NCBI GenBank assembly: GCA_003153075.1
Contig: PMBW01000299.1
Location: 1 to 5,264 of the forward strand
Length of the DNA: 5,264 nucleotides
Reading direction: 5' to 3'
Source of the DNA: Dehalococcoidia bacterium
Lineage (GTDB): Bacteria > Chloroflexota > Dehalococcoidia > Dehalococcoidales > Fen-1064
Numbering within the stretch: position 1 is the stretch's first letter; each line of letters opens with the position of its first letter. Below, in pieces: positions 4,578-5,264 of this stretch. Position numbers and translations under genes: made by a program. The notes beneath the pieces are model-generated. The model made no database searches and was not told the DNA's origin. It saw only the letters and a list, made by a program, of their open reading frames with translations.

Positions 4578-5088
4578 GAAGCCATTTAACGAGATTATTG
4601 CAATGGGATTAGATATGAATTATGTCTGGTTCTTTTTGGTTCTTTTCTTTTTCGTAGTTCTCTGGAGAAGGATCATCATACGTTTTGGCTTGTTAATCAC
4701 CACATGGAAGAGGCTGCATTTTCCTGAGTTACTGGTAAAAGGGGAAGAAAAAATTGGGCGTACGTCCGTTCTAAGTGGAATATTTTCCTCTATTTTGGCA
4801 GCAGTTTATTGCATAGGAATTATCTGGATTTCCTTTTCACTCGCGCAATTCCCGTTAGCACTATCCATTTTAGTCAGTGCACTCGCAATTTTAACCTGGC
4901 TAATATTTATGGCGATATTATTCTGGCCTTTAGAAAAATTTACAATGGTAATTTCAAAATTACCAACTTTTTTAACTACATCGAAAAATAGTCTACATAA
5001 TTGGGCATTTGTATACCTTGGCATTATTGTGGTAGGGTTGTTATTCCTGGGTTCAATTTTACTCGTAGTTTTATTAAGTAGCAGGTAA
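4576..5088 (+). CDS. four-helix integral membrane protein of unknown function
   Basis: The longest reading has 170 residues with four hydrophobic segments: about 16-30 (VWFFLVLFFFVVLW), 65-89 (VLSGIFSSILAAVYCIGIIWISFSL), 93-117 (PLALSILVSALAILTWLIFMAILFW) and 145-167 (FVYLGIIVVGLLFLGSILLVVLL). A basic stretch after helix 1 (RRIIIRF, WKR) and a charged loop (KGEEKIGR) separate helices 1 and 2. No signal peptide, catalytic motif or known family is recognised. The start is uncertain. ATG 4576 has no ribosome-binding site and overlaps a TATAAT. ATG 4615 (residue 14) has GGGA 7 bases upstream and begins MNYVWFF directly before helix 1; I consider 4615 at least as likely. ATG 4603 is a third option. 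The AT-rich codon use differs from the two enzyme genes, hinting at a different origin. Confidence 0.65.
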   Translation: MKPFNEIIAMGLDMNYVWFFLVLFFFVVLWRRIIIRFGLLITTWKRLHFPELLVKGEEKIGRTSVLSGIFSSILAAVYCIGIIWISFSLAQFPLALSILVSALAILTWLIFMAILFWPLEKFTMVISKLPTFLTTSKNSLHNWAFVYLGIIVVGLLFLGSILLVVLLSSR

Positions 5089-5128
5089 CTCACGACTTAT
5101 AGCTGTTAACTATTTGCTACTTCTTGTT

Positions 5129-5177
5129 TTGAAATTTAGGATTTATTTCGTATTTCGTATTCCGGATTTAGTATTTA
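5129..5177 (-). repeat. degenerate heptamer array, NAAATAC type
   Basis: On the - strand, seven 7-base units run from 5177 down to 5129. Among them are TAAATAC, TAAATCC, GGAATAC, GAAATAC and GAAATAA; the last two units are more diverged. The first unit contains the stop codon of the partial gene at 5175-5264. The pattern resembles the CAAATAC unit of the array at 2094-2128. Confidence 0.5.
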
Positions 5178-5264
5178 ACCAGGCCACTTCTGATGCGCAA
5201 AGAAATCAATGTCTATTCCGGCCCGCTCCGTTGCCTGATGCCACTGCGCCAGTGAAAGCCTCTC
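5175..5264 (-). CDS. 3' end of an unidentified gene (partial)
   Basis: The - strand frame is open from the right edge through 29 codons to TAA at 5175-5177. It reads ERLSLAQWHQATERAG, then IDIDFFAHQKWPG. The sequence looks like a genuine soluble protein C-terminus, with helix-like, charged and aromatic residues and GC-rich codons against an AT-rich flank. The start lies outside the window. I do not recognise the family. A heptamer array begins at its stop codon, as seen after the carboxyltransferase gene. Confidence 0.6.
   Translation of the reverse strand, partial: ERLSLAQWHQATERAGIDIDFFAHQKWPG

Noticed and set aside
1..5264. CRISPR arrays, tRNA or rRNA genes
   Set aside because: No regularly spaced long direct repeats were seen; the only arrays are contiguous heptamers. 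No cloverleaf or rRNA-like segments were noticed on either strand.

Overview
This is a bacterial accessory or mixed-metabolism window. Protein-coding stretches have fairly balanced base composition and are separated by clearly AT-rich gaps. Nothing in it fixes the taxonomy. The protein styles (an HpaI-like aldolase with altered catalytic residues, a biotin-less carboxyltransferase subunit, degenerate heptamer repeats between genes) made me think of Chloroflexota (Dehalococcoidia-like) or another anaerobic environmental lineage, but that is a weak inference.

Layout, left to right. Positions 1-90 look like the tail of a + strand gene outside the window: a possible stop codon at 16-18, a heptamer array, then a rho-independent terminator. 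A + strand HpcH/HpaI-family aldolase follows (228-1073). It faces a - strand hicAB toxin-antitoxin pair (1188-1896) across a perfect 23-bp terminator hairpin. The hicAB promoter region (1915-1976) has a good -35/-10 pair and three copies of a TGATAC[C/G] motif that could be the HicB operator. Next comes a - strand carboxyltransferase of the oxaloacetate decarboxylase alpha/PycB/transcarboxylase-5S family (2133-3521). It has its own strong promoter and a terminator that shares its core with the aldolase terminator.

Positions 3640-4165 hold no convincing gene. They contain hairpins and a roughly 254-bp segment bounded by imperfect 13-bp inverted repeats, which may be a MITE or a decayed insertion element. 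On the - strand at 4166-4384 lies a 72-codon two-helix membrane protein that lacks a standard start codon but has a strong ribosome-binding site in front of an ATT. A + strand four-helix membrane protein of unknown function follows (about 4576-5088). The window ends in the last 29 codons of an unidentified - strand gene (5175-5264).

How the genes relate: the two enzymes both belong to families that handle pyruvate or oxaloacetate-type 2-keto acids, but they are on opposite strands and separated by hicAB, so no operon is implied. The most distinctive feature is non-coding. Three degenerate arrays with a 7-nt period each sit just 3' of a gene (one of those gene ends is inferred), and two of them run directly into a terminator hairpin.
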